DNA from: Solea solea
Lineage: Eukaryota > Chordata > Actinopteri > Pleuronectiformes > Soleidae
Reading direction: 5' to 3'
Assembly (NCBI RefSeq): GCF_958295425.1
Contig: NC_081136.1
Coordinates: 4,311,311-4,375,310 of the forward strand
DNA length: 64,000 bases
A program made the position numbers and the translations under genes. A model generated the notes under the pieces. It saw nothing but the letters and a program-made list of their open reading frames with translations, did no database searches and was not told where the DNA came from. Position 1 is the first letter of the stretch; each line of letters opens with the position of its first letter. Below, one piece after another: positions 46,461 to 59,100 of this stretch.

Positions 46461-49400
46461 ATGATGTCGTTAGACAAGGAGACGGTCCTTTCTCAGGAGG
46501 CACCCGTCAAAGTCAGCCCCGCCTTCCCCGTTAACATGAACTTATCGGAGCAGCCACAGCTGGCTAAGATCCGCCCCCTCTGTCCTAATAATGGCCTTCA
46601 GCCACCCAACAACACGCAGCCCCCGCCCCAGACACAGCGAATCGCAAAGAGGCGTTACTCTATGGGCCCGGGCTTTAAGGGGCCGGCTAAGCGTCGCCGC
46701 CGCACCAACAGTGACAGCCAGTCAGAGCCAAGGCTCCCAAGTCACTTCCTGTTGGGCGGGAACATCTTCGACCCGCTGAACCTGAACTCGCTGCTGGACG
46801 AAGAAGTCAACAGGTGAGACTGTGGTGACCGAATGACAACTAGGTGAACATCGGATTTAGAAAGACTACTTGAGTTCATGAAACTATTTTACGTTCATTT
46901 TAATTATAATGTTATCTGTTGTAGAACTCAGTAAAACATGTTGAAACATGTTACAATCTATGCTGGAACACAGTAGAGCATTGGCCTCATGTGGCCATCC
47001 AAATGATATCAAGTTGTAATGAGTCATTTTTTTTATTGTGAATGAAATATTAATGGGGGAGAACACGGGGAGAACATGCAAACTCCATACAGAAAGGTCC
47101 TTATTCCAACCGGGGCTCGAACCCGGGACTTTTTGCTGCAAAGGCAAGAGTGCTAACCACTACACTGACCATGTGGCCCGACAGAATAAATAACAGACAT
47201 AAAAGCTCACATGAGGCAAGATAATACTTAAAAATGGCAATTGGCTTATAACTTTAAGGTCACATCGCCCACCCCTACTGAACTGCTGCTTTTCCCAGAA
47301 AATTTGGCTTTTTTTACCAATTGCTGGCCCCCTACTGACCACACTAGGCTACCAGGTCATTTGATTTTAAGACTGTGATAGAACACAATAGAACATATTG
47401 CAACATGTTAGAATCTGTGATAGAACACAATAGAAGTTATTAAAAGAATACACGATAGAACACAATACATGTTGCAGTAAGTTAGAATCTATGGTAGAAC
47501 CTAATACAGTATAATTTGAAATAATCTGTGACAGAACACAATATAATTTGTGGTAGAACATAGAACATATTGCAACAAGTTATAATCTGTTATAGAACAT
47601 CATATAATCTGTGACAGAACACAATAGAACCTAAAATAATCTGATAGAACCCAATATAACGTGTTGCAACATGTTAGAATCTGTGATCGAACACAATAGA
47701 ATGTGTTGCAACAAGTTAGAATCTGTAATAGAACGTGCTTGAACATGTTTTGACCACGTGTGTTACTTGATGGAACGTGTTGCACCATGTTGGAGTCTGT
47801 CTTAGAACATGATAGCACATGGTATAATATGTTATACTCTGTATTAGAGCATGTTTGAAGCTGCTAGAACAGAACAGAACAGAATGTGAAGAACAAGAAC
47901 ATGTTCGTATCAGTGTTACTATGTAGTGGCATCCTTTGTCAGCACATGATAGAACATGTGTAAGAAAAGAACTGTCATGTTGAACTCATCTCTGCAATGT
48001 AGAAGATTAAACTGTTAATGAATGTTCAGATTGTTATTAATAAACGTTAGTTAACGATTAATAATCTATCTAATTATAACAACCGTTTTTAATCCTTATT
48101 TACGTTAATAAATGTTATTAAACTTGACTCAAACTGTGTTTAGATGTCAATAATCTGTTGTTAAAGGTTAAACTAATGTTAAACTGTTCTTGTTACTGCT
48201 GTAATTTTAAATTCATAAAATGTGAAACGTCTCCCCTCTTCTTCCTCAGAGCAACCAATCAGGAGACACCAAAGTGCTCACCCCTGCCGTCACGGGGCAG
48301 AGACCCCGTAGAGATTCTAGTTCCACGTGACATCACCGACCCCCTTAACCTGAAGGGAGGCGGGGGGGACGGGGAGGTGGAAGGGGGAGTCCTGCTGTCC
48401 CCTGTGAAGTCCAGGAGGAGACACAGGAACAGACACCATGGTGGAGGTGGAGGAGGAGGAGGAGGAGGAGGAGGAGGAGGAGGAGGAGGAGGAGGTGGTG
48501 GTGGTGGTGGTGAGGGGGAGAGGGAGGTGATACCTGCACGACTGTTTCCCTCCACAGCTCCACTGACAGGTGAGTCTCATCACACTGTGGCCCATGTTGC
48601 CTGCAGTACCACTGTTCACCACTGTCGGTGCTACAATAACCCGTAGCTAAAAAAAATAAATAAGCAACACATTTTTAAATTTGGTACTTTGGTATTTTAC
48701 TCCAGAGGGCAGTTTTCCTGGCGACTTCTAAATTTATATTCTGCATTACGTCATCCCTGAATGTGAATGTTTTCTAATCTCTGAATGTGAATAAAAGAAT
48801 ACTGGATTAATCAAGAAAATAATTGTGTCAACATCTGTACAACGATATTTTATGATTGCAGTTCCCCTGTTGACCAGGGAGGGCAGTGTAGCTGCATCTC
48901 CTCTTCCCTGCGAGCTCAACACGGCTATCACATGTCGAGATGACTTGGTTCCACCCCCCGCTCTTCCAAGGAGACACACGCATCCGCTGCCGGGATCCGC
49001 CCACAAATCTAGTAACCAGGGTGATGGTCGCCAGCGGAGACGGCGACGCACCACCTCCGTGAAGTTGGGAGATGGTGCTGCCAACACTGTCACCGTGGCG
49101 ACTGCGGCTCAATCAACCAAATTCCATACGCCACTAGTGGGAGGAGCCAAAGCTGGCAGGTGAGTGTTACACAGGAAGTGAACTAAAACACTGTAATCTT
49201 ATCAGGTGACATGATTTCTATGCTGCTGCCTGCAGGTGTGGAGGATCTCAGTCGTCCACTCAGCCTCCAGAGAGGAAGAAGGACAGACACCGGTACCAGT
49301 ATGGCAACCACAACCGTTTCTACGGCTACCATGGTTTCTATGGTGACAATTTGGAGGGGCGGGTGGGTGTGGAGGAGGACCCGCGTCTCCATCTCCTGGA

Positions 49401-50963
49401 AGCCGATTGGTTCAGAGACAAGAGGGTGCTGGAGGTGGGCTGTGGCGCCGGTCACATGACAATAAGTATCGCTCGGAAATTTGACCCCGCCCACATCCTG
49501 GGAGTGGAGCTGGATGAGCGATTGGTCCACACCGCCAAGCAGAATGTCAGGCACTTCCTGTCACATGACCTGGTGGTGGAGGAGAGGAAAATGAGGAGGA
49601 AAGGAATGACAGGGGAAGAAGAGAAGGAGAAGAATGACGAGGAAGAGGAGTTGACGGAGGTGTTCCAGGGGGCGCTCTCTCTCCTCTCCTTCCCGCTGTC
49701 ATTCAGAGTGAGTCGGGGTCCTCTCTCAGCTCCTCCCCTTGTCCCTCCCCCCACCTCCTCCTCCAGGTTCCCCAACAACATCACCTTCATACAGGTGAGT
49801 TGATCAATCAACGATCAATCAGCTTTGTTGGAATAATACACAGTAATTTAGGTTGATGACATCACAACTGTGACTCCTCCCACAGGGGGACTATGTGTCA
49901 GAGAAGGAGTCCTGGCCAGGGCGGGGCCAGTATGATGTCATCATGTGTCTGGGTGTGACCAAATGGATACAGCTGCAGTCAGGTGATGGGGGTGTGGTCA
50001 GACTATTCAAGCGTGCCTATCAGAGTCTGTCTCTGGGCGGAATATTCATCCTGGAGCCGCAGCCGTGGAGCAGCTACAGCCACAGCAAGAGGGCGTCGGT
50101 AATGTAACCCCGCAATTTTCAAAATAAAAGTCTAACTTACTGTTCAAATTTAAGTCTCAGTTTTCATTCGTCCACACAAAAAACACCACCCTGCAGCTTT
50201 CCGAGTTTTCTCTACATCTACACTAAAACAACTCTGCAGTTTTCAAAATTAAAGGCTATTTTCTATGTCCACACTAAAACACAAACCTACAGTTTTGAAA
50301 ATCAAAAGATTTTTTGTATGTCCACACTTAATAATCCACATAATCCTACTGTTTTCAAAATAAAATGTTCCCCACATTCACACTAAAACACAACAAAATC
50401 AAAGGCTTCACCAACATTTAAACCACAGTTTTCAAGTTTTCAGTCTCACTTTTTGTTCGTCCACACTAAAACTGGCTATGGTGTGACCTGTTTCCTAGGA
50501 GCAAACATATCGTAACTACAGGAACGTGAGGCTGAGACCTGAACAGTTCACCTGCTTCCTGACGAACACCGTGGGCTTCACCTCGTACAGACTACTCACT
50601 TGCACAGGTACAGTTCAGATAAACATGTGCATTTGTGTTGTGCCTTTAGGGGGCAGTGTGGTTCAGTGCTACTTTCTATGTCCACACAAAAACATAATTC
50701 TACAGGGTTTTGTTTTCAGTGAGATAAACATGTATGTTTGTGTTTGGCCTTAAGGGGGTAGTGTGGTTCAATGAGAAATTAAATGTACTTTCAATAAAAT
50801 TAAACGACGGTTTTAAACACTGGATTAAGCTGAAAGCAGCTGAGCATGATGGGAAATGAGGTCATCAGGGTGTCTTGTTTGTGTTTTTTACTCAGGTGTG
50901 TGTGTGCCAGGTAACCAGCGACCGATCTACCTGTTCCACAAAGGCCATGCCCAGAGGAAGTGA
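46461..50963 (+). CDS. mepce: 7SK snRNA methylphosphate capping enzyme
   Basis: Seven exons join in frame: 46461-46813, 48250-48569, 48862-49159, 49236-49794, 49886-50098, 50499-50607, 50896-50963 (639 aa; human about 689). The product adds a gamma-methyl cap to 7SK RNA and stays in the 7SK snRNP that restrains P-TEFb. Family marks: [20 protein letters not shown] and [18 protein letters not shown] near the N terminus; [14 protein letters not shown] motif [77 protein letters not shown]; and the C-terminal [17 protein letters not shown] 46461 is followed by a second ATG. Oddities: a poly-glycine run in exon 2 and an acidic Lys/Glu insertion in exon 4 (about 49580-49660). AATAAA at 51443-51448 is a candidate 3' end. 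Confidence 0.93.
47040..47175 (-). mobile_element. tRNA-derived SINE-like element (minus orientation)
   Basis: On the minus strand it reads CATGGTCAGTGTAGTGGTTA then GCACTCTTGCCTT, CCCGGGTTCGAGCCCCGG, and GGAGTTTGCATGTTCTCCCC. GTGGTTAGC and GGTTCGAGCCC correspond to A- and B-box-like tRNA promoter motifs, and the GTTTGCATGTTCTCCCCGTG tail is the well-known teleost SINE segment. Truncated. It lies in mepce intron 1. Confidence 0.65.
47380..47900. repeat. Degenerate AGAACACAATAGAACATGTTGCAAC repeat (mepce intron 1)
   Basis: Multiple 40-60-bp units built from TGATAGAACACAATAGAAC, ATGTTGCAACATGTTAGAAT and CTGTGA. No coding function. Confidence 0.75.
48440..48511 (+). repeat. mepce: GGA/GGT trinucleotide run encoding poly-Gly in mepce
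   Basis: About 24 consecutive glycine codons (GGT GGA, then a long GGA run, then GGT repeats) within exon 48250-48569. It is coding and in frame. Confidence 0.95.
50120..50480. repeat. CACACTAAAACAC...TTTTCAAAAT repeat (mepce intron)
   Basis: Five or six units of about 60-70 bp with TTTTCAAAATAAAAG and TGTCCACACTAAAAC words fill the intron between exons 5 and 6. A further half-unit follows near 50676. Confidence 0.7.
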
Positions 50964-51997
50964 TGTCACACAACCGGAAGTGATGTGTCTTTTCCCTCAA
51001 GGTAGCTCATGCTCGTTTCCACGACAGCAGGTTCAAACTGGTGGAGGCGCGATGACACCTCTCTTACATTTTTGACTGTAAGCTTGCAGCCGATTGGCCG
51101 AACAGGTGACTCTTTGATGACATCACACAGCAGAGGAGAAAATGATTGGTCAGCAGGGTTTTCTGAGGAATGTGATCGGTCAGCACGGGCTCATCAAGTA
51201 AAAATTGGACACTGGAGAGGAAGTGATGTGTGTCCACGTCCGTCTTTTCAAAATAAGTTGCATTTTATTTGTTTGTTTGTTTGTTTGTTTTTTCTCCCAA
51301 AAATATAGAGAATTTATCAGCTATGGCTTCACTGTGTCATCTTTTCTGTCAGATGATCAACAAATCAAATAATTGATCGGCAGAGAAGTTGTGACTAATT
51401 TTCTCTCAGTTGAAGAGATTTCATTTTCCTGTTTGCTTTCACAATAAAAGCTTTTGTAAAATCCAGAGCAAGAAATTAAATTTGAATAATCCAAAAAAGA
51501 AAGACACAAAACTGTGGTGTTCAGTTGGTTCTGGTTTTTTTTATTCAAGATAAACATTTAAAAAAACTTTTGATTGTTAATAGTGATTATTTGATTTTTT
51601 TTTTATTAGTTGTAAAATCAGATGTTTTTCACACCTTCAGAATAAAATGGCCACATCACATCAAGTGCAAATTAATAATTACATGACCTAAATAACCTGT
51701 CCGTGACCATGGAAACGGTTAGCTGCTGTTAGATGGAGCAGTGTCCCTGTGTGCTGCAAACATTAAACACATTCAGTGACCACATGGTGGTGCTGTTATG
51801 GATCTTTAATGTCTTTAAAGTTATCGTTTTGATCACAGTGCCACCTGCAGGTGATTGGGCTGTGGCACTCATTTGATGTTATAATGTTGGAATAATTATA
51901 TTTATGATGTTAAACACTTCACACAATATGCAGATGATTACATTTCCTACGTGGGAAACATGAAAATATAATTTTTCAGCGAGGGGCGTGGCCTCTG

Positions 51998-54215
51998 TTA
52001 CAGACCCAGTTCAAGAGCCGCCTCTTCGCCGCGGTGGCCGTGGTAGTGGTAGTGATATGGCGTGTCAAAGGTCAGCTCGTTTTCTCGCTCCATGCTGTCC
52101 AGCGGCAGAAGCTGGGTGTCTACGATGTCGGCCCCGAAGCCTCCGCCGTCAAGCGCATTTTCACTGACGTGCGTTGTCTCTCCGCCCACTTCCATCGTCG
52201 GAACGATTTCTTTGGTTTCAGGTTGCCCCAGAAGATAGTGAAGGTTCAACAACAGAGCCTGTGAAGGGGTGGAGTCAGAGAGGCAGATCGTCACGGTTTT
52301 AGACCTGAACAACAGTCAGTCTTCTGACTCAATTGGTTCTGACTTTCGATGATTGGTTCTTTCTGACTCGGATTGTTCCTCACTGAAATCGATTGGTTCT
52401 GACCGGACCTGTTTGATTCTGTCGGAACCGATTGGTCTTAAATATTGGTAATTCTATTATATTGGTTCTACTTGATTTTAGTTGTCTCCATCTTGACCTC
52501 ATTGGATGTGATTGGTTCTTACTGAACCTGATTGGTGTTGTTGGTGTTTCTCTAGGTGTGCCAGTTGATTGTTTTTTTGTGCTTTCTTGTGACACCAAAG
52601 CACCATGGAAAATGGGGTCCTGAGTCTACTTTTTAAATCAGTGTGAACTTGATGAGCTCACCTTGTGTTGGCTCTCCACGCTGTGGTCTCCAGCGTGTCT
52701 CTGCTGCCCGTCCAATCCCTCCCTCACCAAAGCCGGTTCGTTGAGCCACGGGTCGGCACTTTTGTTTCTGGGAGACTAGAACACACACACACTAAGCTAA
52801 CATGTATGTCACATGACGGTTGACGTGTAAACAGAATCGCGAACGGAGCTGAAAACATCATGTTGATGGAGTTTAGGGAGCTCACCTCCTGCGACAAGTC
52901 CATCTCCTCCACAGCCTGCAGGATGTGACATCACACAGGAAATTACATCAACCACCGAACATAACGTGTGCGCGCGCGTGTGTGTGTGTGTTACCATTGT
53001 CTCCTGGTTCTGTCGTTCTCTCACTTGTTGAAGACCCTGTAAAATAAGTCCGGTGTCACATGGGGTTCAGACCAAACAGAAGCCTCAGATTTAAATGCAT
53101 TGAGCTGCAGCTCCACTTCTCTCCAGTAGGTGGAGCTCTGCTCACAGTAAAGTGATTTAGGTTCAGGTTTCAGCAGATTCACTCTGCTTTGTTTTTTGGT
53201 TTTTTTCAAAATACGGAAACCTGTGTGTGAAGTTAATGAACTCAATGTGACCTGAACTCGTTGGGTAATGTAGTAGGTGTGAATCTGACCTCTGAACTCT
53301 GGCTTGACTCTGATGAAGCCGACGATGAAGAGGAGGAGGAGGAGGAGGAGGAGGAGCCTGTCTGTTGATTGATGGCAGTGGTGGTGGAAGGCTGCAGGCA
53401 CACAAACATTATCACAATGTGTGTTTTTTGTAGTTGTTACCTCTTAAGAAAATTTTCTGACCTTATCAAGACCATAGTTAGTTTTTGGTTTGTTTTTTTA
53501 GAACCGGTAGTTACCACGGAGACCAAAACCTGGTCCTCATTCTGAGGAACTGGTTGAGTTGGGGAGAATTAAAGAATTAAAATTGATAGAAACAAAAATA
53601 GAAAGTGAGCCGGTCACAGTTGCATTATGGGGATACAACTTCCTGTTGGGGGACACTTCCCAAAACTGTAATTTAAGCCAAGCCATTTAACCAAAGCCTC
53701 ACCTTATAAAATCAACATTAATCAAAAAGATACCTTCATAGTATGTTCACAGGAAACACTTTTGTAAATCGCTCGCTCTCCCACAACCAAAACCCATAGA
53801 GAAAATCAGTGATTTTAACAATCACAAACATTTTAGACCTAGGGATTTGAAATCCATCGTTCAGAGGTACCTCAGTGACACAAACTGACCACACGAGGCA
53901 GTAGTAGCCCAGCAGCTCCTGTGTCCCTGTGAGCTAAAAATGCAAATTTTCTCGATGGACTTTGGTGTGGGAGAATGCGCCTCAGTCTGTCTTAGTAATA
54001 AGATTAACTCTCACCGTGATTGGGACCGGTTCTTGTTGAGGAATGAGCTGAACGGCATCACCACGGTCACCTGCTGTCTGCACACACAACACACAACCTC
54101 AGAGTGAATGATCACGTCCAACTAATCAGGAGAGAAGTCGATCCGTACGGCGGCTTCTTACAGGAGCAGCCTGGTTCTGGTCCAGCAGACTGACGATCAG
54201 TAGAAACATCCACAT
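51998..54215 (-). CDS. Small secreted Ser/acid-rich protein, SCPP-like
   Basis: Seven exons join in frame with every intron in phase 0: 54215-54162, 54077-54015, 53391-53290, 53036-52995, 52915-52886, 52775-52662, 52258-51998 (221 aa). Exon 1 is a signal peptide ending MWMFLLIVSLLDQNQAAP. Exon 2 carries AGDRGDAV, an RGD integrin-type motif, then QQEPVP. Exon 3 has a run of 11 Ser followed by ASSESSQSSE, a typical Golgi-kinase (S-x-E) target. The last exon is acidic and ends YHYHYHGHRGEEAALELGL. A signal-peptide first exon, only phase-0 introns, small exons, S-x-E and RGD are hallmarks of secretory calcium-binding phosphoproteins (mineralised-tissue matrix). I cannot name an orthologue, and another secreted acidic protein is possible. 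It is convergent with mepce. Minus-strand AATAAA candidates lie near 51538-51610. Confidence 0.65.
53765..53975. mobile_element. MITE-A inverted-repeat element, copy 3
   Basis: Left end CGCTCTCCCACAACCAAAAC, CCATAGAGAAAATCAGTGAT. Right end TTTTCTCGATGGACTTTGGT, GTGGGAGAATGCG. The interior contains CAAACTGACCACACGAGGCA and CAGCTCCTGTGTCCCTGTGA, shared with copy 4. It lies in an intron of the SCPP-like gene. Confidence 0.75.
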
Positions 54216-54484
54216 CCTGGCAAGGTCACAGTGTTGATGGGCCTGGTTCTGGTTGGTCCTGCAGGTTGTGTTGGACTCTCGCTCTGATTCGTGTCTTTTA
54301 TTGTCCGTTCGTAGGAAGTGACCTGTCATCACGTTCCCCTCTGACCCCGCCCCCCTCCTACTGACAGCCCACCATCAACAAAAACAACACGCTTTTCTCA
54401 GCTCAATGTTCAAAACAACTCAAGAAAACAAGCATTCCAACTCACTCTTAAAGGGACAATGCAGTTTTTTGAAATGTTTTTTAT

Positions 54485-54755
54485 GGGGAACTGGCTCACT
54501 CTCCCACACCAAAGTCCATAGAGAAAATCAGCGATTTTAACATCACAGCACACGGGACTTGTCCATCAACTTCTGCCTCCATCAGGAAGTTCAAGTTGTT
54601 TTTTGTGCATCTTCTGTGTTTGAAATGCTTCTTTCCAATTCATGTCAGTGACACAAACTGACCACACGAGGCAGCAGTAGACCAAAAGCTCCTGTGTCCC
54701 TGTGAGCTAAAATCACACATTTTCTCTATGGGCTTTGATTTGGCAGGGAGATAAA
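54485..54755. mobile_element. MITE-A inverted-repeat element, copy 4
   Basis: Left end CTGGCTCACTCTCCCACACC, AAAGTCCATAGAGAAAATCA. Right end TTTTCTCTATGGGCTTTGAT. The interior shares CAAACTGACCACACGAGGCA and AGCTCCTGTGTCCCTGTGAG with copy 3. It lies upstream of the SCPP-like gene (minus strand). Confidence 0.75.
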
Positions 54756-54977
54756 TCAGTCAAAATATGTTCTTAAGAAATCGTAGACTTAAGATGATGT
54801 ATTTCATAAGGCAGTTTTTTTTTGTTAGATTGTTTAAATCTTCTAATGCAACCACATTTAAAAAAAAAAAAATTTGATTTTGCTTTATTAGATGCCTAAT
54901 ATTTATTATATTTACATATTTTTCATTTATATTTTTGCTCATTCCTTTTTCCTTCTTTTTTTTAACTTGGAACTACA

Positions 54978-55014
<37 letters not shown>

Positions 55015-55179
55015 TGTGAAATCACTAGTGACCACATACTTTTGGCCTCAGTCTGTGTTCCACATCTGTGTTTATCAGAGAGACGGAGCTGTGGTGAACC
55101 AGCGCCAACACAACAACAACAACAACAACACGTCCCTGACAGTAATCACATTTCATCATAGCCAGCAGGGGGAGGACTG

Positions 55180-56090
55180 ACAGATTAACTGCCCCCCCCC
55201 CACCCCATACACACACACAGGCATGTACACAGAGTATAAATCTGCATTTCTAATACTGACACTGAAAAACAACCAAGAGGAGCTCACTTTCTCTCTGTTA
55301 TTATATTTAATCTTCACAAATACAACTAAACGGATGAAGCAGTGTGATTGCAGATCATTTAAAAGTTTGTCATGTTGATCGGATATTATATCGAATTGTA
55401 TGTACAATAACGGCAAAGTCAAGTTACGTAATTGTTGTGGTGTCACCTGCCGGCGATATGTTCCTAATGTTTCCCTGGCAACGGTGTGAGCTGAGGCAAC
55501 CTCACCTATCACATCACAGGCCATGCCCACCACACCTTCTGCACCCTCACCCAGGACCTTCTGAATGTTTTGTTCACCATGTAGGATTCTTTGACGGAAC
55601 AATCCTGGTCCAGGGCCAAACACACGTACACAGAATGTGGAATGTGGTCGAGCCATGTTGGAAACATTCATCATATACTATATACATTCTGTTAAACTAA
55701 CAAGTACCTGAGCCCCCCAGGTGGTCACCACTGGGTTGCCGTAACCATTTTAGCTCTCGGCATACTGAATTACATAGGACAAGTCAACCTCCAGGATCAT
55801 GTATACAACTTTGCAGACAGAAGCTGAACCTGCTGTCTTGTATGCCATTAAACATAGCACCGTCCAGCTCAGATGAGGTCAGACGTGATGTCCTCTTCTC
55901 TCGCGTCTGAGCAACCACACTGAAACACACTCTGAAGCTCTCAGTCCCTCTGAAGTCGCTGAGGTAGGCATCGTTGTCCAGCTCCTGTAGCCAAAGAGTA
56001 AGTGGTCGACGTGGATGAAGGAATCCGCAGGGATTTGATCCTTGTAGTTGTGTCTGTGTGGACCAAGAACGACTGGGAGGCTTCCCAATG
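55180..56090 (-). pseudogene. Decayed reading frame of unknown origin
   Basis: On the minus strand, from about 56090 down to 55430, protein-like stretches appear in different frames: VLGPHRHNYKDQIPADSFIH then VDHLLFGY; after a +1 shift ELDNDAYLSDFRGTESFRVC then FSVVAQTREKRTSRL; after another shift YMILEVDLSYVIQYAES; then FCVRVFGPGPGLFRQRI and GEGAEGVVGMACDVIGEVAS. Amino-acid composition and codon phase look coding, but frames shift and a stop occurs between pieces. I recognise no family. It may be a degraded retro-copy, a transposon or virus-derived frame, or exons of a gene I cannot parse. Confidence 0.4.
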
Positions 56091-56143
56091 CTATGGGCTA
56101 AAACACATTCCCTGTCACAAAGTCTATGTCCTCATAGGAGTTC

Positions 56144-59100
56144 TCAAGGACAGGTCGGACTCGTGGCTCTGTCCTGTTTTTGACTCTCACATTTGCATGG
56201 TAAAGACAGGTAACCTTTGTGAAAGTCCCAAGCCAAAAGGACAAATAGCAAAATCACTACGGGCACCAGTATGCCCAGACATTGATTCCACTGAGATACA
56301 CAGTGCTCTACTGGGGTGACTGAGAGTTGGTACTCCGCCACAGCAGTTGTGTGCTCACGGCTTTTTGAGCTCTCCACAGCCAGGCAGCGGTACAGACCCC
56401 CATCGCTCTCTAAAGCGCCGAGAATGAGCAGCTTGTCTTTCAGCTGCTGGACCCGGTCTGAAAGGATCACGGAGCTACTGTCATGCTCCCACCTAGTTTT
56501 TGCCAAGTTGGAAGGTGGAGGGCAGCTGAGCATCAGGTTGCCACCCGGCCAGGTGGACTGAAGCATAGGTTTAATGGGATCTGAAACCAAAACTGAGAAG
56601 ATTGGTTGGTGAGAGGCCCTCAGTTTTACTCGGAATGTTCTGATTCAACTACATCGATGGAAGTGTCTAACGCTCACCTGCACTTGGGCAAAGAGAGGCA
56701 TTTCCTTCTTGGACACTTTGGATGAGCCCTCTAAAGCAGAAGAATCAATTGAATTTAGTTCAACTGCAACTCGGGTTAGCAATGTGTGGAACATACCTTT
56801 GTGAATCGTAAATGGCAACGCATCTTCCAACAACTACGTCCCAGCCACAGTATGGGTCTCTTGCTAGAACACAGTCCATGCAGGATGGGGACCTCTCACA
56901 ACTGGCCAGTGGTATCTGTGCTGCTCCGGAGTCTGACCCTGCATACAGCTGATGTTGTGCACATTTGATCCATCAGAAACGGGACAATGTGCTGCAATCG
57001 CTGATGAACATGCGTTTTGACTACTGATTTTAAAGCCTGATACATCCTGGAAGACACTGGGTACATGTGCTACAACACATTATGATGTCAAATTTTGGTC
57101 TGTAAAAGTGTCTCATCCATGTGATGAAACATCTTGAAGAAAACTTTCAACGTACCATGACATTTGAAATTTTCAGGCTTCTGATCGGTGCTTGGTTAAA
57201 CAGTTGAATTTCCTCAATGATGAACATCTCGCCATCATAGTTCACTGCTTTCAGCATAGTGCCGCTCGCTTTTTGTGTGAAAACATGGAGACATGTCATG
57301 TTTATTTACTGATTAAAACTGATTATGTCGAACAATCAAAGGCAGTGAAATAAATATTGGAAATACCTGTGCCTATAAACATCACATGGTAGTTGTTGCC
57401 ATCTGCAGCCTCTACTATGTTCACAATGATGCGTGTAAATGTAGCTCCCCTTCGCACCAGCAGGGGCCCCTGTCCAACTGGCTGGATGGCCATGTCCATC
57501 AGGGGATTCGCTCTGACAAATTCAAGAGCTTGGTCTCGGAGCAGCCGAGAAGATGTGTTGATACACTGATGAGAGAAGAGGTCACCGGAAGAACAAAGGA
57601 CAAAATTGAGTCAACAAAGAACCGCTAATAGAAAACAGTTTCCCCTTTAAAATTTTGATTCGTTTCTTAAGGCCTACGTCATATTTTCCAAGTCCACAAA
57701 GGTACACTGGGTTGGCGTTATCTAAATGGCGTCATGTGCCCATTTCCGCAGTGGTCCAAGGAGAATGAGAGTGTACTGAGCATACATTAGATCATACCAG
57801 TGGCAACCTGGCTGAGAATATGCACGGTTGGCTGGTACCCACACAACAAATGCAGTGTTTCCATCATGGTGCAGTATGGTTTGGTTCTGAATTATAAAGC
57901 CCTGGGTCAGGCTTGCGTTTCAACTGAACGGTGCCTTTACTTGGTAGGCGGGGTGTGGACTGTGCCCGATGGGCACATAGACAAACAACAAAGACAAACA
58001 AGTCATCAAGTTTTGTATAAGAATAAACTGCGGACGTAGAAGGGACACGGTCACAATTGTCATGGGTGAACGTACCGTACCATTTTACTTTTGTACCCCA
58101 AGGGAAGGGTGCCACTTGGTGGAAACAAGGCAAGAAAACACAAATGATGGGGCAATTTTCTGGAGAGAAAGCATTACTGCTGAAATGAATGTGAGGGGGG
58201 GGGGCCTCGGACCTTGTTTAGTATAAACAGAAACACTTGAATGAGCGGCTCTCCATGGATTGTGGCACATGGTAAGTATGACTCGGCCCCAAAACGGTGA
58301 CAGACTCACTGCTCCGGGCCGAGGGGAGGGGACAGCTCTAGTATTCTTTATCCACTTTGTAAACGTGGTGCTAGATACAGTGCCTTTAGTTTTGTAGTCC
58401 CCCTCTGCAAACCGCCTGTCGATGTCGGACACCCGGTACACACACACAGCAGATGTGTCTGATGTGTTCCTGGAAAACACCAAATGAAATGTGGATTAAA
58501 TTGTGTATTCTGCTGCAAGATTTCACTGGCCGAAGACTTTGATGGCCCAATTGGCCTTTGAATAGCAATCGTCAACATTAAAATATTCAAAGACATGACT
58601 GAGTCCCTTCTGATAAATCCCAGACCCAAGTGACGACTCATTTTTGTTAGTTTAGACGTACGACTGCGGTGTAAAGATGCCGTAGAACAAGCAGCCGCTC
58701 GACTGCTGCTGAGGGTCACACCAAAGGTAAGTGTCCTGGATAATGTATGGCAGCTGAGAATTCTGCACTGGACAATCAATTCGGGCCTTCAGGAAGGATG
58801 TCCACCTGTTCTGCAAAATATTCTGACCTCCTTGATCCCCCTGTGAGCATGGACACACACTGTAAGACATGTTTATGTGCTGTGGAAATTTCCTAAAATG
58901 GGGATTTAATGTAAGATCACCTTGCAGACACGGGCCACACGGGAGACAGCCATTTTGTTGAAGCAGTCGCACTCCACAGGCTTCTCACCAAAGAACAAGT
59001 AAACCTTGCCACTCTGTGAGATCTGAGCCATGGATGCAAATGTGGGTTCTGGTGTAGATAGAAGAACAAAACATGAAGTCCCACCAAGAATTTGTCAGAA

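Noticed and set aside
47085..47165. tRNA gene suggested by GTGGTTAGC and GGTTCGAGCCC
   Set aside because: No cloverleaf can be drawn by eye and the downstream segment is the teleost SINE body; called SINE instead.
48259..48622. Poly-Pro and poly-Ser frames opposite mepce exon 2
   Set aside because: Antisense shadow of the poly-glycine codons.
53163..53405. Longer minus frame reading through the Ser-rich exon of the SCPP-like gene
   Set aside because: The GTCAGA donor at 53289 restores phase with the next exons and an all-phase-0 gene; the extension is intronic.
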